Shown in pieces: positions 63,961-64,000 of a stretch of 64,000 nucleotides of DNA. Source of the DNA: Rhizobium sp. NZLR1 (GTDB lineage: Bacteria > Pseudomonadota > Alphaproteobacteria > Rhizobiales > Rhizobiaceae); assembly GCF_017357385.1 (NCBI RefSeq), contig NZ_CP071636.1, positions 1-64,000 on the forward strand, read 5' to 3'. The position numbers were made by a program, and so were the translations under genes. Under the pieces are notes generated by a model, which saw only the letters and a list, made by a program, of their open reading frames with translations, was not told the DNA's origin and made no database searches. The number at the start of each line of letters is the position of its first letter. Within the stretch, counting starts at the first letter, position 1.

Positions 63961-64000
63961 ACTGCTTGTTCGCTCCCTATGGGAGACGATCCTGATGACT
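63941..64000 (+). CDS. metI: Methionine ABC transporter permease MetI (5' fragment)
   Basis: Only 20 codons (MTPIMLELLVRSLWETILMT) before the window ends. The sequence matches the amphipathic N-terminus of MetI permeases. Two in-frame ATGs, at 63941 and 63953, both overlap the metN stop. Confidence 0.75.
   Translation, partial: MTPIMLELLVRSLWETILMT

Noticed and set aside
1..64000. CRISPR arrays, tRNA/rRNA genes, insertion sequences or phage genes
   Set aside because: No regularly spaced repeats, cloverleaf-like sequences, transposase or integrase motifs were recognised in any frame.

Overview
This 64 kb window has the coding density, high GC and gene content of a fast-growing Rhizobium (leguminosarum/etli type). 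It carries a complete repABC replication and partition cassette (52.5-56.3 kb), so it comes from a secondary replicon (large plasmid or chromid). I see no tRNA, rRNA, transposase, phage gene or CRISPR array.

Layout. (1) 0-12.4 kb is a catabolic cluster. A leftward operon holds a dipeptide/oligosaccharide-type ABC transporter, a four-carbon acid-sugar kinase (DUF1537) and a GntR/FadR regulator. It diverges from a rightward set: DapA/NanA-type aldolase, sialidase-fold protein, iron-type alcohol dehydrogenase and PdxA2-like dehydrogenase. Together they look like an uptake-and-breakdown pathway for an unidentified sugar acid or glycoside ending at triose phosphate; I regard it as the best candidate for an undescribed system. 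(2) 12.4-16.2 kb is a lower-GC surface-polysaccharide islet (acyltransferase, flippase, pyruvyl transferase), followed by a RES/Xre toxin-antitoxin pair. (3) 17.6-22.3 kb is a ribose-type sugar ABC transporter without catabolic partners. (4) 22.3-32.5 kb is the rhizobial glycerol locus, transcribed leftward as glpR, glpD, glpS, glpT, glpP, glpQ, glpU, glpV, glpK. The glpD reading frame is broken at its FAD-binding motif. (5) 32.6-47.7 kb holds single genes and small units: EamA exporter with LysR regulator, a frameshifted dienelactone hydrolase, GNAT, DUF992, DUF1328, glyoxalase, ABC-F ATPase, aldose epimerase, TetR-EmrAB pump, mannonate dehydratase with its GntR regulator, and two small stress-type proteins.

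(6) 48.2-52.3 kb is a second polysaccharide unit (O-antigen ligase/polymerase, CapD/PglF-like dehydratase, priming sugar transferase). With region 2 it could supply initiation, sugar modification, flipping, polymerisation and decoration of one surface polysaccharide. (7) 52.5-59.4 kb is repC, an antisense RNA in the repB-repC gap, repB, repA, two parS sites, a small conserved-looking orphan, a SARP/TPR-type regulator and a PraR-like Xre regulator. (8) 59.7-64 kb holds a fosmidomycin-resistance-type MFS pump, an MsuE-like FMN reductase and the start of a methionine ABC transporter (metQ, metN, partial metI).

Start codons were chosen from Shine-Dalgarno position, overlap with neighbours and family N-termini, so many differ from the longest open frame. 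Family names come from recognised motifs, not from any database search. Substrates of the transporters in regions 1 and 3 are unknown.
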